In this document: piece after piece, positions 9,385 to 17,900 of the stretch
Layout: every line of letters starts with the position of its first letter
How positions within the stretch are numbered: position 1 is the stretch's first letter
Assembly (NCBI RefSeq): GCF_050749805.1
Contig: NZ_CP192738.1
Span: forward strand, 3,658,001-3,722,000
DNA from: Hahella sp018986435
GTDB lineage: Bacteria > Pseudomonadota > Gammaproteobacteria > Pseudomonadales > Oleiphilaceae
Direction: 5' to 3'
DNA: 64,000 bases
Position numbers and translations under genes: made by a program
The notes under the pieces: model-generated
Told to the model about the DNA's origin: nothing
Databases searched by the model: none
What the model saw: only the letters and a program-made list of their open reading frames with translations

Positions 9385-9981
9385 GGCGTTTCTCTCTGGT
9401 TAAAGCAGTTCCTCGCCGCTGCGGCGACTGACTTCCACAGCGACGCGACCTTTCTGCAGGCGACAAGAAGCCCTGGCCCAAAAACGCGACAGCTTTGGGC
9501 GGGTTAACTTGTCAGATAGAAGATTCAGGTATCAGGAAAACAGGGAGCGTCGTCAGTTCGGTTTTTGACGTCGCAAAGTTTGGCCCATTGCTATTACAAC
9601 AAAGGGAAACGGGCTTATCCGTGATGATGACAGGGACTGAACGCCAAGATGGAAACTGAAGACAAAGAAAACGTCTGTTTTGACTTTCATGACAGCGCCT
9701 TTGTTGTAGTTATTCTGTTAACAACCAGCCTGCCCCTTACATCAAGCGCCGATACTGACGCTCGCGGGAGAGCCTGAGAGTGTAATCATTAGACAACGGA
9801 CGCCTATCTGGCTCAAATACTAACCAAGGGAATTACCTGTACATTTTTGTGCATTGTTTTTATCTGTTTTCCGGGTTGAGTCGCAGAAAAACCAAACCGG
9901 TTAATTCACGCTACACTAACTGTGCAGAAAGATTTTCCTTATCAACCCGACACAACAAATCGGCATTCCAGCGGCCCCCTT
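9385..9981. other. Intergenic region upstream of the binding-protein genes
   Basis: About 600 bp with no convincing reading frame on either strand. It lies between divergently oriented genes and should contain the promoters of both. I see no clear operator, riboswitch or terminator. Confidence 0.45.
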
Positions 9982-10167
9982 ATGAAAGCAATCGGCATCA
10001 TCAGCATCCTACTGGCGCTCCTCTACGTCGCTTACCTGTCCGTCGAACACAGCGAAGAAGCGGAGCGCCAGAAAGAGAAAGCCGAACAGCAGATCGATCA
10101 AGCCCAGAAGCAGATTGAAGAAGCCATGGAGAAGAACCGGGAGCGATTGGAGCAAGGGGCGCAGTAA
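9982..10167 (+). CDS. Small single-pass membrane protein with coiled coil
   Basis: The 61-residue product has one membrane helix (IGIISILLALLYVAYLSV) followed by a charged coiled-coil tail of Glu, Lys and Gln heptads (EEAERQKEKAEQQIDQAQKQ) to the end. The frame could extend 20 residues upstream to an ATG at 9922, but the helix begins right after the ATG at 9982, which is the more natural start. No strong ribosome-binding site is visible. The function is unknown. Small helix-plus-coil proteins often act as membrane scaffolds or regulators. Confidence 0.55.
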   Translation: MKAIGIISILLALLYVAYLSVEHSEEAERQKEKAEQQIDQAQKQIEEAMEKNRERLEQGAQ

Positions 10168-10229
10168 GCCAACTGATCCTGGTCTCAGCATACCCAGACT
10201 AGCTAGACAGCCCTCTGTTTCCCTAATTA

Positions 10230-10253
10230 CTCCGTGTCCCCTCGGCAAACGTG
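10230..10253. repeat. Left copy of a 24-bp repeat bracketing an AT-rich island
   Basis: This sequence differs at two positions from 12485-12508 and is in the same orientation. The two copies enclose about 2.2 kb containing an IS66-type accessory remnant and a low-GC beta-helix gene. They could be insertion-site duplications or copies of a dispersed repeat. Confidence 0.5.
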
Positions 10254-10317
10254 TGTGAGTGCTGTATAAACCCTGGCAGCCTAACCTCAACAGTTTTAAC
10301 CCTTGTTGAGGATACTC

Positions 10318-10754
10318 ATGAACGAGGAAGCCACTCCCTCCGAACCACCACTAACACTAGAGTCTGTGAAAGCCAAGTTTAATGCTTGGCGGCAACGACC
10401 AGGTACACGACGGCCATTTCCTAAAACCTTTTGGCGGGATGTCATTGCACTACAGGAACAATATAAACTCTCCAAAATTTTAACAACACTAAAAATCAGT
10501 CGTGCTCAGTTAAAAAGTAAAGAACGACAATTGGCAGGTAAAGCGAAGCCTGTTAAAAAAGCGAAGGCTCCAGCGAATGAATTCATTGTGGTTGATGTTG
10601 ATATGTACAGCAAGTGCCGCTACCTGAGGTCACCGAACTCAATCTAGCCGAGGGTTTATCTATCGAAATAACACGTCCCGATGGTACAGTATTGAAGGTG
10701 AGTCAATTATCTGCCCAAGCCGTTGAGACATTAATTACTCAGTTTATTGCCTAA
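10318..10754 (+). pseudogene. Frameshifted IS66-type accessory (TnpA-like) gene
   Basis: The first frame starts at the ATG at 10318, with GAGG just upstream, and encodes a Trp/Arg-rich DNA-binding-like N terminus (FNAWRQRPGTRRPFPKTFW). It goes astray after about residue 85 and stops at 10647. The natural C-terminal half continues in the -1 frame from about 10611 to TAA at 10754, with a typical IEITRPDGTVLKV segment and LSAQAVETLITQF. This two-part pattern matches the small proteins that accompany IS66-family transposases. A single indel near 10595-10611 explains it. No tnpB, transposase or terminal repeats are present, so this is a remnant. Confidence 0.6.
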
Positions 10755-10935
10755 TATTATTATGCTACAACTGACACCACTGTATGAGATTTAAACCACA
10801 TCTAATTACAAAGATACTTATCTTTTACAAACTATCTAAAAAATGATGAAAAATGGAAGCGTATTGCGTAGATTGTTATTGAGCACAAGCTAATTAGCTT
10901 GCTTATATTATTATTTATTTCAACCAGGGTTTCAC

Positions 10936-12264
10936 ATGAAAAAAACTATCTTTATTTTGTCTTTTCTGAACAGTCTTTATTCTGTTCATGCAGTTGGGGA
11001 AGAGGTAATTTGCTATGCATATTCTCAGCAATCACTAAGTAATTGTGTTGCAAGTGTTCTTGAGGGGTCGGTTGAGAAAATTGAAATTGCTCAAGATATA
11101 TACTGCGATGTGTCTGACCAAGAATGTACTTATAGACTTAACGACTTGAATTCTAATTCTAGGGAAATTGAAATATATGGCGCTCATGCAGATGTGACGA
11201 TTTACAGAAACCCATCTGTTAATCTATTTAAAATTGAAAACTCTTCAAATATAACAATAAGAGATTTAAATATCGTTGACCGAGAGAAAAGGAGTCACGA
11301 CTACCAAAGCTGCTCATATACTGCAACTGAATCTACACCAATATCAATTGGGATGGATATTTCTGGTGGATATGGACTATCTAGTAACATAACTCTAAAA
11401 AATTTACATATAGATACCAGGGAACCTCGTATTATTGATATAGATCGTGCTGATAATGTAAATATTTCAAACTCTTCATTTACTGGTAGTGGTCATTTTG
11501 GTATATGGATGTCAAATCAGCACCTTAAAAGTAGAATCAGGATATTCGACAATACCTTCTCTGATATTGGAACAAATGCGATTCTAACCGCAAATGTAGA
11601 TAAAGCATGGATTAATGGAAATACTTTACATAATAACCATGATGACAATCCATTTTGCATGCCGGACGGAAAACATACAGGAGGCGGTCAGTTACTCATA
11701 GAGCAAGGAACAAGGGATCTTACTTTACAAAGCAATAAGATCTATGACGGTGGAAATTCTGCAGTAAGTGGTATTGAGTTTGCCAATGGATCTGTTGCCA
11801 GCATTACAAATGTCACCATATATGCTAATCATATTTACAACAACCCAGCTGGTGGTATTGTTTTTAACTCAGCAGTTTATGAAAATGGCATTCAAAAGGT
11901 TGTTATTAAAGATAATGCTCTCTATAACAATTTATCACCTCAAATTAAAATTGAAGGTCATATAGATGTAGATGTGTACGATAACTACTATACTCAGGAC
12001 CTGTCGTCATCGCCCAGGGCCAACTTTAAAGGCACACCAAAAACATGCAAATTAAATGGTAATTCTATATGCTCCATCCCTGTAAAGTGGTCAACATATA
12101 ATGCTAGTGACGTTAATGTAATAGTTGAGGATAAGGTATTCTCTTCAAACCCTTCTGGTAAACAAACAGCTCCCTGGATTGGAAGAGCCGGTGCTTCTTT
12201 TGAAATTATCAAAGAGGACAGTAGCAAAGAACTAATAGCTAGAATTTATGTGGAAGGTGAGTGA
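10936..12264 (+). CDS. Secreted right-handed beta-helix protein
   Basis: This 442-residue protein has a signal peptide (MKKTIFILSFLNSLYSVHA). Many short repeats of the type NITIRDLNI, NVNISNSSF, RIRIFDNTF and DLTLQSNKIYD follow, giving the rung pattern of a parallel beta-helix like pectate lyases and polysaccharide-modifying enzymes. Paired cysteines near the N terminus (CYAYSQQSLSNC, YCDVSDQEC) suggest disulfides in a periplasmic or extracellular protein. I cannot identify a pectate-lyase catalytic triad with confidence, so the enzyme class is unknown. The gene is markedly AT-rich compared with its surroundings, lies beside a transposon remnant, and ends in a good terminator. All of this suggests horizontal transfer. 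Confidence 0.72.
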   Translation: MKKTIFILSFLNSLYSVHAVGEEVICYAYSQQSLSNCVASVLEGSVEKIEIAQDIYCDVSDQECTYRLNDLNSNSREIEIYGAHADVTIYRNPSVNLFKIENSSNITIRDLNIVDREKRSHDYQSCSYTATESTPISIGMDISGGYGLSSNITLKNLHIDTREPRIIDIDRADNVNISNSSFTGSGHFGIWMSNQHLKSRIRIFDNTFSDIGTNAILTANVDKAWINGNTLHNNHDDNPFCMPDGKHTGGGQLLIEQGTRDLTLQSNKIYDGGNSAVSGIEFANGSVASITNVTIYANHIYNNPAGGIVFNSAVYENGIQKVVIKDNALYNNLSPQIKIEGHIDVDVYDNYYTQDLSSSPRANFKGTPKTCKLNGNSICSIPVKWSTYNASDVNVIVEDKVFSSNPSGKQTAPWIGRAGASFEIIKEDSSKELIARIYVEGE

Positions 12265-12307
12265 GTCCACGTAGTGTCTTTAGTCTGATAGTGCAACCTG
12301 TATTTGA

Positions 12308-12329
12308 GAGCCGCTTTAGCGGCTCTTTT
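12308..12329 (+). terminator. Rho-independent terminator after the beta-helix gene
   Basis: A 7-bp perfect stem GAGCCGC/GCGGCTC with a TTTA loop is followed by TTTT. It lies 44 bp after the stop codon of the beta-helix gene. Confidence 0.85.
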
Positions 12330-12650
12330 CTTCAAACCGCCTCCTTCTGCTGCTCCAAAATCCTACCAGCTGCATATTCTGTGCAGGCTGTGACCCACAT
12401 GACACTAGAGTGATGCACTGTGAAGTCATCTTCAGGCCAGCCTATTTTTTCAGGAATATCATTTTCGCTCATCAATCTAAAAAGCTCTGTGTCCCCTCTG
12501 CAAACGTGCAAAATGCAAAAAATTTAATTCTGCGCACGCCCACTAAGGAGACACATTACTCCAAAATCAAGTTACACCAGTCGGCGGTTGAACTCCCCTC
12601 GCCCAGTTCCTTGGCGAGGAAGAGATCAGGGAATTTTCTTCTTAGCCTGT
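12330..12650. other. Intergenic region containing the right 24-bp repeat
   Basis: No gene is supported here. The stretch contains the second copy (12485-12508) of the 24-bp repeat found at 10230. The remaining sequence changes from AT-rich to the normal composition of the window, consistent with the right edge of an inserted island. Confidence 0.45.
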
Positions 12651-14324
12651 TTATAACCTGGACGCATTCAGTGAAGAAACATATTTCTCTATAGCGTCGA
12701 GTATCTTTATGGATTTAACCGTTTTCGCCTTGTCGATAAGGGAAATAAGGTTGTGCAGGATTTCCTGATTTGGCTTAACGAACCAATAAGATTGATAGTG
12801 AAGTTCGAACCATTCTCTTAGCGCACTTTCTGGCAGATCGGACTCAGGATTCTTTAGATGGACATTTAGAAGAATGACCAGATAGTCCCATTTGCTTTTC
12901 TTCCTGGCTATCTTGACGATACGTCTAAGCCGCCCAGTTTCATTGCTCCTCCACAACAAGCTAACAAGATCCTGGGCGCTGTAGTTTTCATCCGCCGCCA
13001 AAATCTCACTCGCTATGCGCGCCTCTGATTCTGAGCCGGCAATCATCTTGTCTTCAAACCAGGCGGGAGGCATGCAACCAAGGTTCCCCGCCGCCCTGAC
13101 GACGGCGCTGCGAACTCGCGGATCATTTGAGCTTTCGAAGTGGCTCACGTGCGCCCAATCGCCAGCATTGCCGACTTCAGACAAACCTAGTATTGCCGAA
13201 ACGAGTTTTCTGGGGTTATCAGATTGCAGATGATTTATGTAGAAATCCGCGAAATTAACGGCTGACAAACGCTGAAGATAATACTTGCAGGTATTTCGGA
13301 TGCCTTTGCTTTGATGGAGCAGGTTGGCGAGCAGGAGCGGTTCGGCATCATTTGGAAAAGCCTCCACAACTGCGTACAACGCCCTTTTACATATTAAAGG
13401 CTGTCGATCCGCGGCTAAGGTTTCCAGAAGCGCATATTGAGACTGTGGACTCTCCAGTCTGTGAATGAGATTAAACGACTTGCCCCGGATCACCACGTCT
13501 TTGCTGGCTGTCGAGATCTGTAGCAATGCGCCTGGATCGTATGAAAATTCCGTTAATACCTTGAAGGCCAACCGCGCCAGTTTGTAATCCGCGTTTTTGA
13601 CGGCTGTGGCCAGCGCCTCGTGTCCTTTATCTGAATCAAGGCGGTCTTTCACCGCGCGTTGGATAGCGCTCAAATCACGTCGTGTCTTGTTGGTGAGCTG
13701 ATCCACGAGGTGCAAATACTGGATGAGCTGACTTTCCTGAAGCCGCGGAAGATTTACGGCAGTGACGTCAAACGCAATCTGGCTGACCTGTGACACCCAG
13801 TCGTTGGCTCGCACAAAGGAGACTCTTATCGCAGTCTCCATGTCCACCGACGCCAGTCGCTCAAGCGCCTGCATACGGACATAACCGTTATTGTGACAAC
13901 AGAAAAGCGTGAGCGCTGTGACGAGGAGTCTTCCCTCAAAGGGGAGATTATCTACCGTTGATACGGTTGCCTGGAACCAGTTTTCCAGCCAGCTTTTACA
14001 ATCAGGGTCGTAATAAACCGAGCGAATGCTTTGATCCAGCCAATGCAGGTTTAGACTGTCATGGCCGTCCAGAATGCGGGCCATTTGCTCAAGCGCCATA
14101 GTGCTTATTGTGATATCGGGATGCGCCACGAATGGCGCCAGTGCAGCTATAGCTCCAGGGCTCTCCAGTTGACTAAACAGGGCCGAATTGATTTCAGCGG
14201 GCGGTGTGTTATTCCCGGTGAAGAATGTTCTCAGCTTCCTTTTTGGTTGGGTTGGTTGAGTTGGTTGGGCTGCGGCGTAGATCTGGTGGACTATCGTTCT
14301 CTCGGCGGGCGTCAGGTTTCTCAT
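12651..14324 (-). CDS. HEAT-repeat protein of unknown function
   Basis: The 557-residue product is built of repeated helical pairs with the spacing of HEAT repeats, for example TLFCCHNNGYVRMQALERLA, LICKRALYAVVEAFPNDAEP and NDPRVRSAVVRAAGNLG. These form a solenoid used for protein-protein contacts. There is no signal peptide, membrane segment or catalytic motif. It stands alone, divergent from the esterase lipoprotein gene. A second, smaller HEAT protein lies at 21.8 kb, but the two are not obviously paralogous. The start ATG at 14324 gives a sensible N terminus. The function is unknown. Confidence 0.7.
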   Translation of the reverse strand: MRNLTPAERTIVHQIYAAAQPTQPTQPKRKLRTFFTGNNTPPAEINSALFSQLESPGAIAALAPFVAHPDITISTMALEQMARILDGHDSLNLHWLDQSIRSVYYDPDCKSWLENWFQATVSTVDNLPFEGRLLVTALTLFCCHNNGYVRMQALERLASVDMETAIRVSFVRANDWVSQVSQIAFDVTAVNLPRLQESQLIQYLHLVDQLTNKTRRDLSAIQRAVKDRLDSDKGHEALATAVKNADYKLARLAFKVLTEFSYDPGALLQISTASKDVVIRGKSFNLIHRLESPQSQYALLETLAADRQPLICKRALYAVVEAFPNDAEPLLLANLLHQSKGIRNTCKYYLQRLSAVNFADFYINHLQSDNPRKLVSAILGLSEVGNAGDWAHVSHFESSNDPRVRSAVVRAAGNLGCMPPAWFEDKMIAGSESEARIASEILAADENYSAQDLVSLLWRSNETGRLRRIVKIARKKSKWDYLVILLNVHLKNPESDLPESALREWFELHYQSYWFVKPNQEILHNLISLIDKAKTVKSIKILDAIEKYVSSLNASRL

Positions 14325-14572
14325 GTATAGCTAATCTCTGCGAAGTGAGCATTACACCCTACGTAATGCTACCAGCCGTTTTTTGGCCAGTCGGCCAGAC
14401 TAAGGGAAGTTCATTCGCCAGGTCAATCTCTTATTCATATCACCAGATCGACCACTTTCCAGCTCCATCTTAAGACGGTCTTAATGCCCAGTGGCGTTTA
14501 ATGCCGTTTACTGAACCAGATATCGATCACCTCACCCACACTCAGCAACAAAAGAACGATCGGGGCATAACG

Positions 14573-15643
14573 TTGAAAAAGTTCTCTCTGCTAACCAGTG
14601 TTCTCATGTTTTTAACCGCATGCGCCGATTCTCTTGGCTGGTTATCCAGACCACAAGATCCTAAAGACAGGAACTATCGAGTTGAGCAGGTGCGATTTCA
14701 GGGCGGCGACGCGGATGTCACGCTTGCGGGGGAGTTAACCATGCCTCTAGGGCAAGGGCCGTTCCCGGCGATTATATTGATTACAGGCTCAGGCCCTCAG
14801 GATCGCAATGAGGCGATCGCCGGCCATAAGCCCTTTCTGGTTTTGTCGGATTACCTTACCCGCAATGGATTCGCGGTGCTTCGTTATGATGACAGAGGCG
14901 TTGGCGAAAGCACCGGCGCCTTCTCAAGTGAGAACAGGTGGAAGCCCACCCTATCGGATTTTGCACAAGACGCCGCCGCTGCCTACCGGTTCATGCAGAA
15001 CATCCCTGCAATCGACGTGCAGAAGATCGGTTTTCTTGGTCATTCGGAAGGCGGCTATATCGCTTCTGCGGCCGCGGAGTTTGTTCCCGCCGCATTCATG
15101 ATTTTTCTCGCCGCACCCGCCCTTCCCCTTCTTCCCGATGTGATGGCCACGCAAGTAGTAGATATCGCGCGCTCGCAGGGTAAATCTCAACAGGACATAG
15201 AACGGGAGCAGGCTTTATGCAGGGACCTTACGGAGATACTGAGAACAAGCCCTTCCGTAGCGGATGCAAGAAACCAAATAGAGAAACGCTTGCAGTCCCA
15301 TGGTCTCACGCGAGCGGAAATAAAAGCCAACATGGAAGTATGGGGTTCGGATTGGGGACGTCATTACGCAAGTTACGACCCGCTTCCTGCATTCAGGCGC
15401 TTTAAAAACCCCGTTCTGGCGCTGTTTGGCGGCAGCGACTTGCAAGTATCAGCGGCTGAAAATGCGCCCATCATGAAGTCTGTCCTGACTAATCCTGAAT
15501 CTGAAGTGCTCGTATTAGACAAGCTCAATCACTTGTTTCAACCTTCGGAAACAGGACGAATAGAAGACTACATATTGATCGATACAACGATTGATCCCAG
15601 GGCGTTGAATGCGATCAGCGAATGGCTTTCTGGAATCTTGTAA
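14573..15643 (+). CDS. Alpha/beta-hydrolase (esterase-like) lipoprotein
   Basis: From the TTG at 14573 the protein begins with Lys-Lys, a hydrophobic stretch and the lipobox LTAC, predicting a lipoprotein of 356 residues. GGGG upstream serves as ribosome-binding site. The longer frame from 14501 would put a charged, signal-blocking segment first. The hydrolase core shows the oxyanion region LITGSGPQDRNE, the segment RYDDRGVGES, the nucleophile elbow GHSEGG, and a C-terminal acid/His pair near FGGSDLQV and LDKLNHLF. This places it with the YbbA/EstA-like acyl esterases of the DUF1100/dienelactone-hydrolase-related group. The substrate is unknown. It is probably anchored in the outer or inner membrane facing the periplasm. 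Confidence 0.75.
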   Translation: MKKFSLLTSVLMFLTACADSLGWLSRPQDPKDRNYRVEQVRFQGGDADVTLAGELTMPLGQGPFPAIILITGSGPQDRNEAIAGHKPFLVLSDYLTRNGFAVLRYDDRGVGESTGAFSSENRWKPTLSDFAQDAAAAYRFMQNIPAIDVQKIGFLGHSEGGYIASAAAEFVPAAFMIFLAAPALPLLPDVMATQVVDIARSQGKSQQDIEREQALCRDLTEILRTSPSVADARNQIEKRLQSHGLTRAEIKANMEVWGSDWGRHYASYDPLPAFRRFKNPVLALFGGSDLQVSAAENAPIMKSVLTNPESEVLVLDKLNHLFQPSETGRIEDYILIDTTIDPRALNAISEWLSGIL

Positions 15644-15652
15644 GCATGGTTT

Positions 15653-16108
15653 TTAACTTAACTTTTTGATCTCGTTGATATCAGTTGACTCCAGTACTAA
15701 CAGCGCCTCGCTATATCCTTCGATATCGTCGGACAACCACTCTTCTCCAACGCGGTCAACATGAAACCTGACAGTGCCGCCATCGTCGTCAATGCCCACG
15801 ATAGTCTTCAGGTTGTATCTTTCAATATCCGCTTTCAAGCTACTTACAACAAATAGCGAATATGCCAGGAAATCTTTGTCCACGTAGTCATCAATATGAA
15901 AACTATTAACGAAGCACTCGAATCCAGTCTTATCAGGAAAATAACCGGGGCTGGTGTTGCTTCTCCTCTTAGCAAAATACGCAAGGAGAACGCCGTCGTT
16001 AGTTTCCACAAAACGCTTAGCGACTATATCGTCGAGAGTCTGGGGTGGGTTTATCCTAGCTTCCCCTAGCCCATCAAAAAGGGCCCTCATCCTCTTATTT
16101 AATTTCAT
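15653..16108 (-). CDS. Hypothetical protein
   Basis: This is a 151-residue acidic soluble protein with no signal or membrane segment. The ATG at 16108 is preferred over the TTG nine bases upstream because AAGG is better spaced from it. Short acidic proteins of this kind, in clusters of unrelated small genes, are often immunity proteins, and the next two genes upstream have a similar look. I recognise no family. It converges with the esterase gene with only a 9-bp gap. Confidence 0.5.
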   Translation of the reverse strand: MKLNKRMRALFDGLGEARINPPQTLDDIVAKRFVETNDGVLLAYFAKRRSNTSPGYFPDKTGFECFVNSFHIDDYVDKDFLAYSLFVVSSLKADIERYNLKTIVGIDDDGGTVRFHVDRVGEEWLSDDIEGYSEALLVLESTDINEIKKLS

Positions 16109-16159
16109 AGCTGACAACCTTACATTTCGGCTCGTTCAAGGAAGGAGCATAAGTATCTT

Positions 16160-16393
16160 TCAGGGAGAAGGTCCAATAGTCCACCACTTCTCACTTACTT
16201 CTGCTACTTCTCCGTCTTCATATTCGTCTTCCCACGACACAAGCACGCCTCTTTGATCATAGCCATCAGGTATCTGGACATTAAATAACGTCCCTGGAGA
16301 CTCATTGTCAGACCGGAGTGATTCGTCGGTGTAGAAAAAAGTCCGATAATATTCTTCGTCAAAAAAAGCCGTTCCAGTGCGCGCAATCGTCAC
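16160..16393 (-). CDS. Small acidic hypothetical protein
   Basis: This 77-residue protein starts at GTG with GAGGA at a 6-base spacing, good evidence for translation. It is acidic and Trp/Tyr-rich (VSWEDEYEDGEVAEVSEKWW) and has no signal peptide. No family is recognised. It belongs to a run of small minus-strand genes of unknown role (15.6-17.7 kb). Confidence 0.5.
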   Translation of the reverse strand: MTIARTGTAFFDEEYYRTFFYTDESLRSDNESPGTLFNVQIPDGYDQRGVLVSWEDEYEDGEVAEVSEKWWTIGPSP

Positions 16394-16490
16394 TTCAATC
16401 CTCGGATTTTCTCGTCAGGCCGATGTATTGAAAGTTTTCTTATAGAGGTTAAGTCCTATCGCTTGCCGCTTAGACAAAATCATCGTTTTA

Positions 16491-16931
16491 CTAAATACAG
16501 GCCCACACCACGAACCTGACCTGTTCCGGCTGATAACGGCCGCTGTCGATCAGCGCTTCAATCAACTTAATAACAGGTCCCCACTGAGTCCCGGCGAGGC
16601 GCCCGTATTCCTCAGCGAATGCTGGCCTCAGTAGTTCCGAGTAATACAAATGTGTGTAGCCAAAGTGTTCGTTAGCGCAGCCTTTCTCTTCATCTTCAAA
16701 CGTTTTGATGTCCTGAATATCTCTGAGGGTTTGATAGCTGGGGTTCGCGGGCAGCCCTCTTTCTATTGCAATGGGACAGTCGTCTTTCCAACCATTTCCG
16801 ATGCCGAAAAGTAAAACAGACCCTCTGTCACACACGTCGATTAACGGCGAGAGGTTCAGGAGTCCAGACCAGTGCTCACTACTGTCCGCGCTATGGGTAA
16901 CTTCCACCCAACCATCGATATCAATACCCAT
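16491..16931 (-). CDS. Hypothetical protein
   Basis: The 146-residue product begins MGIDIDGWVEV with GGGAG well placed upstream, so the longer frame to 16979 is rejected. The start lies one base beyond the stop of the upstream DUF3703 gene, implying co-translation. It contains conserved-looking aromatic segments (FGYTHLYYSELL, RYQPEQVRFVVW) but no motif I can assign. It is likely a soluble cytoplasmic protein. Confidence 0.6.
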   Translation of the reverse strand: MGIDIDGWVEVTHSADSSEHWSGLLNLSPLIDVCDRGSVLLFGIGNGWKDDCPIAIERGLPANPSYQTLRDIQDIKTFEDEEKGCANEHFGYTHLYYSELLRPAFAEEYGRLAGTQWGPVIKLIEALIDSGRYQPEQVRFVVWACI

Positions 16932-16932
16932 G

Positions 16933-17313
16933 TCAGTCTCCCAGATCTTTGTCAGACTTGTTCTCCATACCCTCCCCACGCAACACCTCCTCCAACTCCT
17001 TCCGCACCGGCATGGGCGTAAACGCGTTGACGTTGGCGCCGCCGGTGTTGCCGATGGGGAGGCGGCCGGTCAGGTGGCCGAGTGGGGTTAGGAGCAGGCG
17101 CCATAGTTGGCCGAGGATTTCGCGTTGGTCTCGTTTCGCCCACCCTACCCGCAGCATCCAGAGGTGGACGTGAAAGTGCCAGCCCAGGCGGCGTTGTCCC
17201 AGAACGTGGGCGTTTTCCAGATGTGCAAACGCGACGTCGAGACGGCCCTGGCGCCAGTTATCCCGCGCGGCGTTCATTTCTGCGGAGAAGGCTTGTCGCA
17301 ACGTCGTCGTCAT
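16933..17313 (-). CDS. DUF3703 family protein
   Basis: The 126-residue protein shows the DUF3703 pattern: an N-terminal helical repeat with LDVAFAHLENAHVLGQ, then the His-rich HFHVHLWMLRVGW, and LPIGNTGGANVNAFTPMPV near the end. The family is widespread in proteobacteria and has no established function; the tandem helices resemble tetratricopeptide-like pairs. The next gene starts one base after its stop, so the two form a small operon. Confidence 0.8.
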   Translation of the reverse strand: MTTTLRQAFSAEMNAARDNWRQGRLDVAFAHLENAHVLGQRRLGWHFHVHLWMLRVGWAKRDQREILGQLWRLLLTPLGHLTGRLPIGNTGGANVNAFTPMPVRKELEEVLRGEGMENKSDKDLGD

Positions 17314-17378
17314 AAGCCTGAAACCTATTGCGTCATAAGGGGTTTACACGCATAGGATAGGTCTCTGAAGTAAAAATT

Positions 17379-17693
17379 TCATAATTCGCTGACGGCCAGC
17401 TTCACTAATCTGGCCACTTCGTTTACTTCGTCCTGGGTATGAAACCTGAGCTCGATCCATTGCGAATTCAGCGATCTTTTGGGATGAACGGTCGAGTCTT
17501 GCGGATGCATGAGTTTTTCTTTTTTGATGTGCTTTTTCGTCAGTTTCAGATCCAGCTCATGATCGTGATGAAAATGCGCGAATTCTTTGCCGTTGTAGTG
17601 CAGCGCCGAGCCGCCCGCCACCGGCGAGGGCTGATCTTTTACGCCTGATATTTTTTCAACCTCTTCTATCAATATCTCTCTCAGCGAACGCAT
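17379..17693 (-). CDS. DUF5519 / luciferase-domain family protein
   Basis: The 104-residue protein has the pattern of the small DUF5519 domain (called luciferase-like in some annotations): FAHFHHDHELDLKLTKKHI, then HPKRSLNSQWIELRFH and a C-terminal helix. Despite the name, no light-emitting role is implied, because members occur widely in non-luminous bacteria. It appears to be a single gene separate from the DUF3703 pair. Confidence 0.75.
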   Translation of the reverse strand: MRSLREILIEEVEKISGVKDQPSPVAGGSALHYNGKEFAHFHHDHELDLKLTKKHIKKEKLMHPQDSTVHPKRSLNSQWIELRFHTQDEVNEVARLVKLAVSEL

Positions 17694-17900
17694 CTCATTG
17701 AATCCTTTTTAACTTCCAGTACATAACAATCTATTTGTGCGACTTTGAATAATCAACAACCGCCTCATCTAGTTCCAGAAAGGCTACGCCAGCCACTGGC
17801 GCGGGACTCCCGCCGTGCTAGACTTTACCGTTACACGGCAGTTTCTTCCGTTCTTCTCTCCGGGTATATCCATTGTTCGAAGTAGAGAGCGCTGCGACTA

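Noticed and set aside
9760..9800. Glycine-riboswitch-like GGGAGAG sequence
   Set aside because: Only a short match; no paired stems or conserved core could be drawn.
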